DNA from: a virus
Strand: one strand, 5' to 3'
IMG/VR virus record: IMGVR_UViG_3300035162_000404
Coordinates: 1 to 22,994 of that record
DNA length: 22,994 nucleotides
The notes beneath the pieces are model-generated. The model saw only the letters and a list, made by a program, of their open reading frames with translations, was not told the DNA's origin and did no database searches. Numbering within the stretch: position 1 is the first letter of the stretch; each line of letters begins with the position of its first letter. Shown in pieces: positions 21,368 to 22,994 of this stretch. A program made the translations under genes and the position numbers.

Positions 21368-22994
21368 ATGAATAACTCAAGCTTACCGAAGCTCCTAGCC
21401 AAAGAAAACATCACTATCAGACATGGTAACTATCAGACGCCATGGTTTGATATCAAAAACAGAGTCCTTGGTCTTCCAATATGGAAAGATATGGGTAAAG
21501 ACGTTTACGATTTATTTATTGGTCATGAAGTTGGCCACGCATTAGAAACCCCATATGAAGGTTGGCATGACAGCCCAGAAAAACTAGCTGGATGTCCTAG
21601 ATCTTATATCAATGTTATAGAAGACTGTAGGATCGAACGAAAAATCAAAGATCGTTACCCTGGTTTAGTTGGTCCATTTAGTAGAGCTTATAGCAAGCTT
21701 TATAATGATGACTTCTTTGGCACTTCAAACATCGACTTATCAAAACTTAAAATCATAGATAAAATCAACTTACAAGCAAAGGTTGGTTCTCATTGTGAAT
21801 TAGAATTCAATGAAGAAGAACAAGTCTTTATGAATCGAGCTAACGCAACTCAAGACTTCCAAGAAGTATTAGAATTAGTTAAAGATATCGTAGCATATGA
21901 TATGTCTAATCAGGAAGAAGAACCAGAAGAAGAACCAGAAGAAACAAATGATTCAGAAGAAACAAATGATTCGCAAGAATCAGATAATTCAGAAGAATCA
22001 GATAATTCAGATAATTCAGAAGAATCAGAGGAATATCAAGATGGCGATCAAGCTGAAGATGAAGAAGAAAGTCAAGATGAAGATGAAGTTGAAGACCAAC
22101 CTAAGGTGTCTGATGATGATGAAGAAAGCGGAGACGGAAACCTTACAGATGATCCCGAAGAAGCCGGATCTTATACTGGCTTTGACCGCGATGAGTTAGT
22201 TTCTGTAACTGATGAAGCTTTTAGAGAAAACGAAGATTCATTATTAGACGTTGACGATAAAGGCGTTCAAATCCTTGGCATAGAAGACATCAACAAAGAA
22301 CTTAAAAAAGAAATAATTATTCCATTTTCTGAACTTAAGGCACAAAGAGAATTACGGATGTTGCAGCTGGATAGCTATCATAATACTGAATTAACTAATC
22401 TTAACGCATCATATCCTAAGTATATCAAAGACGTTAAGAGAAGCGTTGGAATTGCTGTTAAAGAGTTTGAAATGCGAAAGGCTGCGACGCAATGGGCTAG
22501 AGCTACTACAGCTAAGACTGGTGTTATCGACGTTAATAAACTACATTCATATAAGATTTGCGAAGACATATTTAAGCAAACTACTAGATTACATGATGCT
22601 AAAAGTCATGGTATGATTATGTTAGTCGATTATTCTGGTTCTATGTATGACTCATTACCTAAAGTTTTAGAACAACTAATTCACTTAGTTTTGTTTTGTA
22701 AGCAAGTCAATATACCATTTGATGTTTACGCGTTTACTACAACTAATCATAAATTAAATTATCGCGCGCTTAGAACATCTGGTTTACTAATTGATGGTGA
22801 TATGGATTTAGAAGAACTAGCGATGCCATTACTTATATCGTCAACTCTTAAAAAACAAGATTTCGACAGTGCTCTTAAAGCATTATATATAAGATCACAA
22901 GGTTCTTCATATCTCATGAGAGATACAATTGCTCCAATTGAAGACTTTGGTTCAACACCTTTAAATCAAGCTTTAATAATGGCTCATAGTTTAG
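21368..22994 (+). CDS. HExxH metallopeptidase-VWA protein (3' partial)
   Basis: Open from ATG 21368 to the window end (542 complete codons). N-terminal Zn-peptidase-like motif IGHEVGHALE (H53, E54, H57) followed by NVIEDCRIE at 82-90, whose acidic pair is a candidate third ligand. Residues ~182-262 are an acidic, Ser/Asn-rich low-complexity linker coded by tandem repeats. A von Willebrand A domain follows: LVDYSGSM at 419-426 gives the DxSxS MIDAS, and GSTPL at 528-532 supplies the MIDAS threonine. The architecture resembles DUF2201/CobT-like metallopeptidase-VWA proteins, which often act with MoxR-type AAA+ ATPases; no such ATPase is in the window. SD GGAAAGGG. The substrate is unknown. Its host-type promoter suggests early or middle expression. 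Confidence 0.85.
   Translation, partial: MNNSSLPKLLAKENITIRHGNYQTPWFDIKNRVLGLPIWKDMGKDVYDLFIGHEVGHALETPYEGWHDSPEKLAGCPRSYINVIEDCRIERKIKDRYPGLVGPFSRAYSKLYNDDFFGTSNIDLSKLKIIDKINLQAKVGSHCELEFNEEEQVFMNRANATQDFQEVLELVKDIVAYDMSNQEEEPEEEPEETNDSEETNDSQESDNSEESDNSDNSEESEEYQDGDQAEDEEESQDEDEVEDQPKVSDDDEESGDGNLTDDPEEAGSYTGFDRDELVSVTDEAFRENEDSLLDVDDKGVQILGIEDINKELKKEIIIPFSELKAQRELRMLQLDSYHNTELTNLNASYPKYIKDVKRSVGIAVKEFEMRKAATQWARATTAKTGVIDVNKLHSYKICEDIFKQTTRLHDAKSHGMIMLVDYSGSMYDSLPKVLEQLIHLVLFCKQVNIPFDVYAFTTTNHKLNYRALRTSGLLIDGDMDLEELAMPLLISSTLKKQDFDSALKALYIRSQGSSYLMRDTIAPIEDFGSTPLNQALIMAHSL
21914..22011 (+). repeat. In-frame tandem repeats coding the acidic linker
   Basis: Three adjacent doublets: a 12 bp unit GAAGAAGAACCA (21914-21925, 21926-21937), an 18 bp unit GAAGAAACAAATGATTCR (21938-21955, 21956-21973), and an 18 bp unit AGAATCAGATAATTCAGA (21976-21993, 21994-22011, perfect). 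A decayed copy follows to about 22029. All units are multiples of three, so length change keeps the frame. Confidence 0.85.

Noticed and set aside
21897-22199. 100-codon plus-strand frame made of Lys, Gln, Ile and Asn repeats
   Set aside because: Out-of-frame reading of the acidic repeat linker inside the peptidase-VWA gene.
1-22994. tRNA genes, CRISPR arrays, integrase, attachment sites, insertion sequences
   Set aside because: None seen. The window is dense with lytic T4-type genes; the only clear tandem repeats lie inside the peptidase-VWA linker.

Overview
The window is a contiguous piece of an AT-rich, T4-like myovirus genome. Every confident gene lies on the + strand. The gene order matches the conserved T4 virion block: neck genes 13 and 14, tail terminator 15, terminase 16 and 17, sheath 18, tube 19, portal 20, a gp67-like core protein, protease 21, scaffold 22 and major capsid 23. 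It continues into a second tail-tube-fold gene, uvsY, uvsW, the late sigma factor gene 55, and the recombination nuclease genes 47 and 46. The compact order and AT-rich codon use resemble marine T4-like phages. The host cannot be fixed from this sequence; an ice-binding-like fold in one virion gene hints at cold seawater, which is inference.

Layout. Positions 1-1744 hold the 3' end of a fibre-like protein with a self-cleaving S74 chaperone domain and two small probable structural proteins. Positions 1760-6176 hold genes 13-17, tightly packed. Positions 6177-6271 hold a cluster of three late promoters before the sheath gene. Positions 6272-13361 hold the tail and head assembly genes, closed by a strong intrinsic terminator. 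Positions 13415-17713 hold late genes under separate promoters: the tube paralog, uvsY, a small gene coupled to a composite ice-binding-like/jelly-roll protein, uvsW and a putative Sm-like protein. Positions 17714-17891 are intergenic and carry two divergent host-type promoters. Positions 17892-21257 hold genes 55, 47 and 46. Positions 21368-22994 hold the 5' part of a HExxH metallopeptidase/VWA protein that runs off the window.

How the genes work together. Two promoter classes are visible. Host-type promoters (an almost invariant TGATATAAT with an upstream TTTACA-like -35) precede gene 55 and the metallopeptidase/VWA gene. The T4 late box TATAAATA precedes virion, uvsY and Sm-like genes and is absent downstream of 17713. 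Gp55 is the sigma factor expected to read that box, so regulator and targets are both in the window.

Most notable observations: (1) gene 46 has no ATG, GTG, TTG or CTG start upstream of its Walker A motif, and an ATC codon sits exactly where a TAATG stop-start overlap would be, 8 nt after GGAG; (2) a 363-residue late protein appears to be a circularly permuted DUF3494 (ice-binding) domain inserted into a jelly-roll domain; (3) two late boxes sit at TATAAATA-N5-ATG, predicting leaderless mRNAs; (4) a minus-strand early promoter points back into the late region where no minus-strand gene is seen; (5) gp13 lacks about 22 residues near its N-terminus.
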